This document shows, piece after piece, positions 1-11,042 of a DNA stretch of 64,000 bases (positions are counted from its first letter, which is position 1; every line of letters begins with the position of its first letter). A program made the position numbers and the translations under genes. Under the pieces are notes generated by a model. That model saw only the letters and a program-made list of their open reading frames with translations, did no database searches and was not told where the DNA came from. The stretch comes from Geosiphon pyriformis (Eukaryota > Glomeromycota > Glomeromycetes > Archaeosporales > Geosiphonaceae), in contig JAAOMT010000659.1 of NCBI GenBank assembly GCA_016748015.1, positions 1 through 64,000 of the forward strand. The letters run 5' to 3'.

Positions 1-2
1 AT

Positions 3-690
3 ATTGTGTATTGGCATGTGAAATCTGAGAATATGGTCTCAATTGTTACTGAAACAAAGTTAAAGTCTGGTTGTAGACCTTAGATTATGAACAGATTTGA
101 TGATGTTAGAATTTTTTCATCTGGTTTGGACAAAGAGTTTCTTGGTGCTGGGATGGCCATTATCATGAACAATTTTTTGGTTTATTATGTTTCTAAAGTT
201 AAGGAGATCCTTGGTTGGGTTATTTCGGTGTGTTTACTCTTCAAAGATAAACTCTCAGTTATAGTTTTGGGTTTGTATGCTGATGCATCCTCTGGAACTA
301 GGTTTGGTCAGGCTATGGAAGTCAATTTTTTTATCACAAGGACTCTGAACTCCAGTATTTTTGTGGTCTTGGGTGGTAACTTCAATAAAAATAATTCCAA
401 AAAAAGCTGCAATTTTTAGGTTTTGTTTGGATCTGGATTTGGCCAATTCATTTAGTGCACACCTATTGATCAAAGCTTCTATATGGAGCAATTCAAGAGA
501 TGCCAAAAAAACAATTGATTACATTTTTGTTAATGATAGTTTGTTTTTAGCAGTCACTGGTCAAATTGTTGCTTCTGTCTCTGATTATTTTGACACTAAC
601 CACAAGGCTGTTGTGATGTTGGTTGGTTTGGGTGGGCTTTTGGATGTTCAGTTAAATGGTTTGCGCAAGCAAGCTAATAAAGATTGATGA
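3..690 (+). pseudogene. L1 endonuclease domain (EEP/APE-type), broken
   Basis: Endonuclease/exonuclease/phosphatase domain that would nick target DNA for target-primed reverse transcription. Seen from about residue 10 of the domain: TETKL (about 45-60), the GGDFN position reading GGNFN (near 376), TIDYIFV (near 510) and the SDH-type end reading SDYFDTNHKAV (near 580). Both acidic positions read Asn where LINE L2 has Asp, so the nuclease is dead. A stop lies near 80 (TAG, Trp in L2). A frame change near 415 moves the rest into the frame of the 361-687 ORF. The upstream ORF1 is outside the window. Confidence 0.85.
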
Positions 691-1410
691 AAGTTCAAGA
701 TTGCAGATGCAGATGGTTCCAAATGGACATGTTTTAAGAAGTGTTCTTCAGTTAAGTTTTTTTCTGTGAGTAATGAGTTTTTGGTCACTGGTGCTGATAG
801 GGATTTTGATTCTATGTGGTCTTTGTTGGTGAGAGTATTGGTCAATACAGCTAATGAGACATTCTCTAAACATTGGTTTCATGAGATCAAATGTTTTTCC
901 AACAAACATTCTTCTAAATTTTTTAAACTGGAACTGCTGGTTGCTAAATTAGTGAAGTCTCTTTAGTCTGGTGATGCTTCTAAAACTGGTTTCTTTCTCA
1001 ATGCTTGGTTGATTGCTAATGAAAGTAAAGCTTTTGAAGTTTGAAACATGTTGAATAATGGTGTCAGCAGCACAGAAATTTTTGTTTGTCTGTCCAGATT
1101 TAGGAAAAGTTACTGTTGTTTCAAGATACATGAGTTTAAAGCTGCTGAAGCTGCTGCGATTAAGCATGCTATTGATAAAAGAATGGAAAATTTTTGCATG
1201 AACAAAAACCATATGATCAAAAGTATTTTGGATAATTCTTTTTGCAAAGTGGTTCTTAACCATTTGGTGGTGGATAATAAATTAGTTTTAGATCCTGGTG
1301 AAGTTAAATCCAAAGTTGATGTGATAATAGAAGGGTAGACCAGAAAGTGGTTAGTGTCTACATCTTTTTTTGCTTCTTGGACTCATCAGTATGCTTTTTT
1401 GCAATATGTA

Positions 1411-3142
1411 GATAATGATGCTTTCTCTAGTGTTATGGATGTTATTGGTTTTGATAAGCTTTTTTAGATTGTCAAACATTTACTGGATAAGAAGACTATT
1501 GGTCTTAATGGTATTTTTAATGAATTGTGGAAACATTGTGATAAGGTCATTCTCAAAAGCTTGTTGGATCTCCTAAATTTGTGTCTAAGATTAAACAAGA
1601 TTCCAGTTTTGTGGAAAAGAGTGTGGGTCTCTATAATACCTAAACCTTATGATTGGGATGGTGTCTTAATGAACACTTGTTCTATTGCTCTGCTGGAAAC
1701 TGCTTGCAAAATTCTTTCTAAAATCCTCTTAAATCAGATTTCTCTTGTTTGTAGTAAGTTTGGGGTGTTGCATGGGGATAATTTTTCTATTTTTCATGGT
1801 ACTTTTACACAGTCTTCTATTTTTGCTGTTGGTTCAGTAGTAGAAGATGCTTTAGAAAAAAGCAGAAAGGTTTGGTTAGTTTTGCAAAATATGTGTAAGA
1901 CATATGATTCAGTTGGCTGGCACTATTTGGAAACTAGTTTGCGATACATCAAAATATGTGACAAATTCATTAGGTTTTTTGGTGGAAATTTATAAAGATA
2001 GATTGAACCATGTTATAACAAATTTTGGTCTTTTGGATGGTTACTAGGTGCTGAATAATTTTGATTAAGGAGAGGTGTTTTTTCTCTTCCTTTGGCAGAT
2101 CTTCTATGACTCTTTATTGTGTGAAATTAAAAGACAAGAGAGTATATGTGGCTACTAAATTGATACCAAATTTGTGGCCAAATCAAGCAGAATAAACAAT
2201 GTGAATGGAATGACATCTTTTTTTGCTGCTGGTGCTTTTGTTAACAATACTATCTGGGTTGAGAGTAGTCAGGCTGCCACACAATTTATATTGGACATTG
2301 CCAGTAATTTCTTTGCAATTAATAATATCTCAATTAATAATGACAAAACAGTGGTCATTCCTATTAACCAGAGGGTTCAGAATACTGTTCTTAGAATCAG
2401 TGAGCTGCTTATATTGATTGTCAGATGTGGTGTGTCTCATAGATACTTGGGTATATTCTTGTCAACTGATGATTTGTCCAAGCCCAGCTTGGCTAAAACT
2501 CAGTCTGACATCAAGTTTTTTTCCAATATGGTGTTATGTAAATCTATTTTAAACAAACAGTTCATATATTTGGTGTTAGCTGTCTTTCAACTTATTGTCA
2601 GCTACTGCACTCAGTTTAGTTTTGTTTTCTCTGCTGTTTGTCAGCACTAAGATGTTTTGATTAAGAAAAACTTCAAATTAAAGACTAGTTTGTCTCAAAA
2701 TTTCCTAAGTGAGGTGCTTTATCATCTTTTGCTTTATGGTCTAAAGACGTTCAAACAAGTTCAAGCTGAAGAGAAGTCTGCTTCTGTTATAAGTTTTTCT
2801 AATTCTTTTGGGATTGTTGGTCAGCTTTTTGAGCACTATTTTCTGGATTTGCAGGTTTTGGATTGGGTCCTTCTTAATCCTTTGCAGTATTTTGTGAGGC
2901 TGTGCATTGGTTTTTTCAACAATTTTCTAACTGGAATAATTTGTATTCTTTTAAACAATAATATTTTTATGGTGAAAAATTTGCCTTGTGCTTTTCTTAG
3001 TTCTGACAAGTATCCTGTTTCTAGTGTTTTAGAGTCTTCTTTGTACTATGATCAGATTAGTTTTTTAAAGAAATTTGGTGTAGCTTTCTATGATAGACTT
3101 TTAGACAAACACAGTAAAATCCTGGATTGGCAAACATTCTAA
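1411..3142 (+). pseudogene. L1 reverse transcriptase domain, broken
   Basis: LINE-type RT. Recognisable pieces are IIPKPYDWDG and CKILSKIL (1640-1730), motif A LVLQNMCKTYDS (near 1880-1910), and the motif C region AGAFVNNTIWVESSQ (2231-2275), followed by INNDKTVVIPIN and the thumb/connection to about 3142. Motif C should read F-x-D-D; codons 2243-2248 read Asn-Asn, which abolishes metal binding. The motif B region (2030-2100) is scrambled by stops and a frameshift near 1993. Many stops interrupt the rest. Same family as the RT of L2 and L3. Confidence 0.88.
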
Positions 3143-3309
3143 CATTAGAAGAAACTGGATCCCAGGGAATTTGTGTCTTTTTGGTTTATCTTGGTATCAA
3201 AATTCTTACATAATAAAGTTCTTCTGTCAATACCACTCAGTTGCAACTCTTTGGTAGATGTTGATAATGTTTTGCTTTCAGATCAATTTTTTGATGTTAA
3301 AAATAATCT

Positions 3310-4624
3310 GCTTGAAGTCTGATCAGATTTTATTTATGTTTTTATGAACAGTTTTTTGAAGAGATTTGGTTCTGTTGATGTGGCTGGTGGTGCTATGGCA
3401 TTTTTTCCTAAGATTGGATTGGGTATTGGGATTAGAGTAGTGAGTTTTTTGTCTTCTATAATGGCTAAGTTGCAGGCTGTTGCCTTGACACTAAAGTGTG
3501 TACTTTTCTCTTGTTTGGTAGAAGTGTGTTTGGACAGCCAAACTGCTTTAAATGCATGTGTTTTGGAATTGAGATCTAATGGCCCTGATTTTCATAATTG
3601 TTGTTGAATAGAAAGAAAGCATATTGCAAATTTAATTATTCAAAAAGACATTTCTGTAAGCTGGTTAAAGGTCAAAAGACACTTTGATGTGCTGAGTAAT
3701 GTTTGTGCAAATGCATTGGCATACATTTCTACTTATTTCTCTTTGTTGCTGCCGACCAATGTGCATGAACACTTTTTAATGGCCAATGGCATGCCAATTT
3801 CTGGTAATATTTGGCATTTTGTCCAGAACATTTTTAGATTTGTGAATTGCATACAATAGGAAGTTGGTCCTGGTTCTAAGATTCTGGGTGGTTTTTCAGT
3901 TTGTGATATTGATTGGGTTAAGACTATAGCCATTTGGCATCCAAATTCGGGTATACTGTCAGATTCCATGAGTAGAAATTCAGCTGGTCTGCACTCTTAT
4001 TTTATAAAAGCTGTGTATGGCAAACTGTCTATTGTAGTTAAAAAGAGATTTTATGACAAGAACTACTTTGATGTTTTGTGTTTGCACTGTGGAGAAGTTG
4101 AATTCTCTAATTATGTGTTTATATGTAACAAAGAATCCATCTCCCATAAGAAGATTCTTTTCAAATATGTGTTAGTTTGGAGGTTTTTGGCTGGTTTTCA
4201 TTGTCTGACTTCTTCTGTGGTCTTAGAATCTCTTCTTTTGTGTGTGTCTGATGTCAGCCTATATGCTTTTTTCTGCAAGGGCTTTGTGTCTGTAGAGTGG
4301 TTTAAAGAAGCTATGTGGATATTTGAGAATTGCAAAGAGACTGTCTGGATTTTGGTTGACTTTGTGTGAAACATAGGTGTGTGTCACCATTCTGAGTTGT
4401 GGGGGTTCAGGTTCAAATTTAGAGTTAACATAGAAAAAGACAACTTGGTTAGTGATTCGGAAGTGTTACCAGTAATATATTACAGCTCTGTGTGAAGTTT
4501 GTTGGATGGCATGGTTAGATTGATTAGTATTGATGATTCTTTTGGAGTGAGTTTTGGTTTCCATAAGCCTTGGTTGTTTTTTTCTGGTTTGGTTAATATA
4601 GTATCTGTTCATATAAGTGTGTAG
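3310..4624 (+). pseudogene. L1 RNase H and C-terminal zinc finger, broken
   Basis: RNase H domain from about 3330 to 3720. The TDGSL motif of L2 reads MNSFL here (about 3343-3357), the Glu position reads AKLQ, and the third motif LDSQTALNA (near 3530) is kept. Two of the catalytic acids are therefore lost. Downstream, LCLHCGEVEFSNYVFIC (near 4080-4130) is the CCHC-type finger shared by all three LINEs, with His replaced by Tyr. The conserved C-terminus SFGVSFGFHKPWLFFSG..VSVHISV ends at TAG 4622-4624. The C-terminal finger probably helps bind the element RNA or target, by analogy with other LINEs. Confidence 0.85.
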
Positions 4625-4762
4625 TATCACCTAGATTAATCTGAGTGACTAGTCACATATAGTAAACACATAAATTACATCTAGCTGGGGTTCATAGTTT
4701 TGATTCTGTATACTAGATAGTAATTAAGCTGCACTCATTAAACTGGATAATAATAAAAAAGT

Positions 4763-6212
4763 ATTAATCTAAATATAATTTGAGTATAAAAGCTTTTTTT
4801 TGGCTTTGAAAAGTTTTATTTATATACTTTCAAAAAAAATTAATAATCAAATCAATAATTATATTAATAATTTGATTAATAATTAAATCAATGATCAGAT
4901 TAATAATTAAATTAATAATCAAGTTATTAATTAAATTAATAATCATATCAATAACTAATTTTAAAAATAAAATAATTAATTATAATTAAATAAATAAATA
5001 AAAATTAAAAATTAAAAAATTTAACTATAATATTATTTTTTTTAAAAAAATTAAACTTTAATAAAATAAAATTATATAAGAAAAGTTTTAAAATTTTTGT
5101 CTTAAAGCTAATTAATTTGTTAAATCTTTAGTTATTAAAGTATAAAAAAACTATAACAATATTAATTTTAAATCCAAAAGATTAAATTTTTGTACAAGTA
5201 TTTTGGCTTTTTTTGCAATAGTCAAAATTTTTAAAATATTTAAATATATAATATTTAAGATTTTTGTCTAAATTTTTGAAGTTGTTTTTTTTAAAAATTT
5301 TATATATTTAATAACTTTATCAAGTTTTTTATAATTTTTAAGTTGTTTTTTATATAACAATTTTAGTTTATAAACAAATTTTTTTTTTATTCTTTTAATT
5401 ATATTAAAAAAATTAAGTATTTTGGCAATTATATATTTAAACATATATTTTTTTATTTTATTGTTAATTTTGTAACAGTTTTTTAATAATTAATAATAAA
5501 ATATATTTTAATTTTGTTTTTAATTATTATTTGTTTTCTGATAGTAAACAAAATATCTAAATATTTTTTTTATATTTGTTTTAATATTTTATTAATAAAT
5601 ACTATAACTATTACAATAATTAATAACTAATTGGGTTTTTTGTAATATTTTTTAATTCATGTACTATGAATAAATTAATCATTAAATATTGTTTTATATA
5701 ATTTAACAAAATATAAAATCTGTTGTTTAAAACTTTGTTAATTATAAATAATTTTTTTTATTAACTTAAAAATTTGTTACTAAAAATGTTGTTTTGATTT
5801 AATTTGTATTCAAGAATTAGGTTACTAATACTTAAAAGTATTTTATGTATTTTTTTTTTTTTGAGTTTTTTTTAAAATGTTTTTATTTTTTTATAAGCAA
5901 TTTATGCTTTTATTAAAAAATCTAAAAATTTTTGTAATTTAGTTCTGTTATTTTTTTAAAAAATATTGTTTTAATATTAGTTTTAATAAGTAATATTATT
6001 ATATATCTATAAAATAAGTAGAAAAATTTGTAACCAGTTATGTTATAATTTACTGTTTTATAAGTAAAAAAAGTTAAAAACAAAATTTTGTTTTATAAAT
6101 TTATTTTTTTACTAATTTTTGCTAAAATTTTACAGAGTATTTAATTAAAATATTTTACTAATTTATTAATCTGTAAATAATAATAAAAAAAGAATTTGTA
6201 ATATATTTTAAA
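4763..6212. other. AT-rich spacer between two convergent LINEs
   Basis: About 1.45 kb of extremely AT-rich sequence between the 3' end of L1 (+) and the 3' end of L2 (-). I see no open frame with protein-like composition on either strand and no structured RNA. It contains the minisatellite at 4842-4961 and many A/T homopolymers. Confidence 0.8.
4842..4961. repeat. 12-bp minisatellite, about 10 units
   Basis: Ten consecutive 12-bp units can be laid out exactly from 4842 to 4961, with variants such as AATAATCAAATC, AATAATTATATT, AATAATTAAATC and AATGATCAGATT. The consensus is close to AATAATYAAATY. Unit length is constant although the units diverge. Its role is unknown; replication slippage in AT-rich DNA is the simplest origin. 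Confidence 0.75.
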
Positions 6213-6349
6213 TTTTTTTTTTTTTTATTACGGTTTATGAATGAGGTCCAAATACTACCTAGAGCTATATACCAAAGAAATGATATAAACTAAGTGTGAA
6301 TCATGCTTTTTCTACACGTGACCAGCCATTCAGACCAATTAGGACAACA
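6213..6349 (-). other. L2 3' UTR and A-rich tail
   Basis: Non-coding tail after the ORF2 stop. On the minus strand it has GGCTGGTCACGTGTAG near the stop and CTCATTCATAAACCGTAATAAAAA at the end. L3 (13116-13251) has the corresponding GGCTAGCCACATGTAG and CTCGTTAAATGCTTAATAAAAA, and L1 has GACTAGTCACATATAG and CTCATTAAACTGGATAATAATAAAAAAG. A conserved 3' UTR suggests recognition by the element's own RT. Confidence 0.75.
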
Positions 6350-9300
6350 CTACACAGTTATATGTACCAAAACAGAATCACTGATACCAGAAAAGAAAGA
6401 ACATTGTTTACGAAAGCCAAAACGAACACCAAGAGCCTTAGCCATACCAAGTAGCCTAACAACGCCAGCCGAGAACCTAGAAACCGAGCCAGGGACCGAG
6501 ATAGAAACCGAACCATCAAGTGGGATAAGATTATTTTTTTCCATAAATGCACGATGCTTAACTCTAACCAACCAAATATTATTCCTAAAAGCAAAACTAA
6601 GGGAATGCACAAACTCAACAATTTTCAAACTAGCAGCCTTATAACATTTGAAAACAGAGACAGCTTCATGAAGCCACTCAATAAAAACAAACCCTTTAGA
6701 GAGAGCCATAAATACAGAAACATCAAAGGCATAAGAAGACAGCAATTGCAGCATGCAGAAAGAAGAGAGAGACAGGCCAGAAAGCACCATCCAAGATTTC
6801 GAACATGTATCCAGTATCTGAAGACATATAGAGACATCAGCCTTGCAAGAGAAAACATGATCTGATGTCTCCACCTCACCACAATATAAGCACAATACGC
6901 TGGAGTATCTTCTGTTATACAAGTGTTTACGAACAACAACAGGCAGCTGGTGGTGCAATGCCTTCATGAGAAAACTGTGTGCATCTGCTGTGGGCTTGCT
7001 AGTGTGGCCAGCGGCCATGTGTGAATCAGGATGCCATACCAATGAAGAGCAGGACCAATCTACGTCCGCGAACAAACTGGCAGGCAAAAATTTAGAACCA
7101 GAACCAGTCTCCCAGTGCACACGACTAACAGAACAAAAAATATCACGAACAAAATATCTGGAATTGCCAGAAACAGCCCCACTGTCTGCCAACAAGAAGT
7201 GCGCATGCAATTGGGAAGGAAAGAACCAGCCCGAATGAGAAGAAGCACCAGCTATAGCATCAGCACATTCATTTCCAATTATACCAGAGTGGCCTTTCAC
7301 TTTGTGTCATTTAACCAATAAGTTTTTGCTACGAATAATGTCTACAATATACAAGCGTTCGATCCAACAACAGTTGCGAAAATCCGGATGCACTATATCC
7401 AATTCCAACTTGCAGGCATTCAGAGCAGCTTGACTGTCAGAGAACAGATAAACACAACTAGAACAGGGGACACACTCTAGCGCCAGCACAATAGTCTGCA
7501 TTTCCGCCAATGTAGAAAACAGCAGACCCAAAACTCCAATGCCCAAACCCAGATCAATGTCACTGAAAAAAACACCAGCCCCAGCCATGCAATTCTTGGT
7601 ACCTAGGTTCGTCAGAGACCCATCTGTATAAACAGAAATGCTACTAGGAAGAACTTGGGAAAGCCGATTATGAACCAACACAAAGCCAAGAGAGGTGAGA
7701 ATACTCTGAAGACCTATATCAGCCAAAGCAGGAGAAGGGGCACAAGGAGAAAATGTATTAGACAGGAACTTGACAGAAAGCATGAACCACTCAGAAGTTG
7801 GGCCATGAGGGTCCAACCTCTTCCACCACTTGAATTTGTACCAGTCAAACACGGCTCCATGATGATCACGGAGTTGGTCAACAAAGGCAATGCCATATCG
7901 TCAGAGTGAGGGAAGGAACTTGACAAATTTAGACTCACCGAGAATGGTAGACATGGGTACCCCACCACAAAGCCGAAATGGATTACCAAAAGACCCACTC
8001 AAAGATAAGTTGCAATTGAGGAAAACACAAACAGCACCCACCAAGAAGTTATTCAAAGGGCTGACTCATACACAAACAGGAACACTCAAAGGATGAATAG
8101 GGCGCCAGCTCAAAACCTGTAAGTCATGAGACCTGTGGAAGAACAGGCAACCCAGAATTCCCACTGAGTTTGCAAAACAAATAAGGGAAGCGACTTTACT
8201 TTCCAATTGAATCTGGATGAAAGATTTCAACCCATAGAATGAGAGATGATGGATCATGTTACTAGGAAAATCAAGAGGCAATCTAGACTTGGATTTCAAG
8301 CCCCTACAAATCAAAGCATCCCACTTATTATACACACTAACAGGAACAAAACTAAACTGAGTTTTATAACTGATGATGGGGTGAAGAACAGCTGACACTA
8401 AATAAAAAAATTGTTTGTCCAATACGGCCTTTCTTAGAACCAAGTTGATAAAAAAACAAACATCTAAATAGGCTTTTGCCAGGCTGGGCTTCAACAGTCC
8501 CTCAGAAAATACGAAGATACCCAGATAACAATGAGATTTGCCTGGCTTAGCTATAGAAATAGGGGATTCACTGATGAAAAGAGAAAGTGCACTGGCACGG
8601 CTATTAATTGGAATAGCCACTGTCTTATCATTATTAATTGAAATATCATTGATACGGAAGAACTCACTAGCCACATCAAGAATATGTTGAGTGGCAGTCT
8701 GACTGCTACCCACTCAGATCGTATCATTCACAAAAGTGCCTGCAGCGAAGAAAGACAACAAACCAGCCTGAGACTCCACATGGCCTGTCTTAGCAACGAA
8801 ATGAAAATTTAATCTGTAACCACACACACTCTCTTGCCTCTTAACTTTACACAAGAGAGGATCATAAAATATACACCAAAGAAGAGACAAAAACACCTCC
8901 TTTTGGTCCAAGCCATCGTGTACATGATAACCATCCGTCAACCCAAAATTAGTCATAACCTGGTTTGTACAACTACTATGAATATTCCCAAAAAACCTAA
9001 TAAACCAGCAGCACATTTTTATCCTAACCAAACTTTTCTTAAGATGATCCCAACCAATTGAGTCATACGCTTTCTGCATGTCTTGTAAAACCAGCCAGAG
9101 CTCTCGGTTTTTTTCAAGAGCGTCTTCGATCACCAAACCAATCACAAAAATGGGAGACTGAGTTGTAGTGTCTTTGAGAACTGAAAAATTGTTCCCACGA
9201 AGAACGTCAAACTTGCTACATGCCAAAGAGATCCTATCAGAGAGAATCTTGGAAAGAATTTTTCAAGCCATCTCAATCAGAGCAATAGGACAAGTGTTTG

Positions 9301-11038
9301 TGAGCACACCCTTCCATTCACAAGGTTTGGGAATTATCAACACCCAGGCTTCCTTCCAAGCACTGGGCACAAACTCACCATGAAGACAAGAATTAATAAA
9401 CACCAAGAGCATATCAAGAACAGATTTATTACAGTGCTTCCAAAGTTCATTGGAGATGTCTGAGAGACCAGCAGCCTTCCCATCAGGTAGGACAGAAACC
9501 ATGCCAGACATCTCATCAAAACTAACACAGCTCATCATATCTAAAAAAGCACCATCAAACACGTAATCCAAAGGCCGATATTGGTTAGCCCAATTCCCAG
9601 GAACATCAAGGGCCACACCACATTTATGAGTCCACCCCTCCATAATCTCATCCACTTTCTTTTTAACATGATCAGGTTCCAAATACAGCTCATCACCAAC
9701 TACCAAATGATCCAAAACCATCTTGCAAAAAGGCCTCTCCAAGACGCTTCTAATAGTATGACCCTTGTTAGATTCAAAAGTCTCCATCTTTTTATCAACA
9801 GCAGATCTAATCTGCGACTCTTCAGCATGTTTTGATTCCAATAACTTTGAGGCATGATAAGACTTCCTGGCTTTGGACAGAGCTGAACAAATGTTGTCAA
9901 AAGGAGACTTCGAGAGAAAAAGAGACCTTATCACAGCAGCACCAGCAGAATCAAGTGCTTTCCAAGTATCAAGCAGTGATACAAACACATTACAATCAAC
10001 AGAACGGGAAGCTTTGACCAACTTGGACACTAAAAGTTCTAGCTTATAGAACCTGGATAAATGCTTAGTGAAAATGCCGTCATAACCTTTAAACCATTTT
10101 TTCTTGAAAACTTCACTCACTGAGAAACACATAGTTTTTTGAACAGCATCCCACATCACATCCAAATCCGACAGATCTCTGGCAGCCAAGAAATCATCAG
10201 AAAACATGGCAGCATTCACTGCTGTGGCCTCCCTGAATCTCAACCACAAGGCAACACTAGCATTCTTAAAATTGTACTTCCAACAATTCCTATTGGCCTG
10301 CTTGCGAACAGAACACAAATGCATATTCAAGAGACCACTTAAACCAATCGACACAGAAACGGCTTGATGGTCAGTATCAAAGAAGTCAGACACATCCAGA
10401 ACATCATGATCCACAATAGCATTGACCAAATTGGGAGATACGAAAAGATAATCAATTGTTTTCGTCACACCCCGGGAATTATTCCAAGTTGGAACTTTTA
10501 CAAACGGACTGCAGACAAGAGAGTTGACCAGACCCAAACTACCACACTTCCTAAAACTGGCGCTTCTACGCAAACCATCTTCATTGAAGTCACCACCTAA
10601 AACCACAAAGAATGATTCATTCACAGCACTAGCAATCATAACATTCACATCATCGGCCTGAGAGAAGCGCACCAAAGCCGACGCCCCAGCATACAGACCC
10701 AAAAAAAAAACCGAGAGTTTATTCCTAAAAAGCAACTTGATAGAAATAAGGCGACCAGGGACCTCAGAAACTTTGTACACATGCCTGGTCAGAGAATTGT
10801 TCATAACAATCACCACACCAGAACCAAGATGACCAGAATTCAAACCAGAAATAAAGACCCAAATACCATCAAACTTGCTAGCAATCCAAGGCCGTACCTT
10901 ATCTTTTAACTTTGTCTCAGTGACAATTGAAACTAAATTGTTCATATCTCTGTGCCAATGTATAATGTCCTCTTGCTTAGCTGAATTGTTCATTCCCCTG
11001 ACATTACATGTGGCTATTTTCCATACTAAATCATTTAT
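6350..11038 (-). pseudogene. L2 ORF2: endonuclease, RT, RNase H, CCHC finger; five TGA stops
   Basis: One continuous frame of about 1560 codons. The endonuclease (11038 to about 10330) has NVRG, TETKL, LGGDFNED (Asp codon 10589-10591), TIDYLFV and DFFDTDHQAV, all intact. RT: KAAGLSDISNELW (near 9480), IIPKPCEWKG, motif A LVLQDMQKAYDS (Asp at 9062-9064), motif B GLDQKEVFLSLLW and motif C FVNDTI, where the first catalytic Asp is Asn (8726-8728). RNase H: VYTDGSL (near 7620), LAEMQTIVLALE, SDSQAALNA and KGHSGIIGNECADAIA. C-terminal finger CLYCGEVETSDHVFSC (near 6835-6880). The only in-frame stops are five TGA codons (lowest bases 9263, 8714, 8066, 7901, 7307). The start should be ATG at 11038 but reads ATA. 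Confidence 0.93.
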
Positions 11039-11042
11039 CGGG
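11035..11042 (-). promoter_or_regulatory. ORF1 stop / ORF2 start overlap of L2
   Basis: On the minus strand the ORF1 end reads CGATAAATG: ORF1 stops at TAA (11037-11035) and the ORF2 frame begins at the overlapping triplet ATA (11038-11036). In LINE L3 the same place reads CAATGAGTAG, with ATG (27843-27841) and TGA (27842-27840) overlapping as ATGA. One G-to-A change in L2 would explain both the TAA stop and the lost ATG. The layout fits translation of ORF2 by termination-reinitiation, as described for some other LINEs; that mechanism is inferred here. Confidence 0.65.

Larger units (their letters stand above)
1..4762 (+). mobile_element. LINE retrotransposon L1, 5' part outside window
   Basis: Degenerate non-LTR retrotransposon entering the window inside the endonuclease domain of ORF2. 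Order of domains is endonuclease, linker (about 691-1410), reverse transcriptase, RNase H and a C-terminal Cys/His finger, followed by a 3' UTR. The protein lines up along its whole length with LINE L2 (6213-13060) and L3. The 3' UTR ends in CACTCATTAAACTGGATAATAATAAAAAAG, comparable to the A-rich ends of L2 and L3, which puts the 3' terminus near 4762. The copy has many stops and at least two frameshifts (near 415 and 1993), so it cannot move by itself. Confidence 0.93.
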
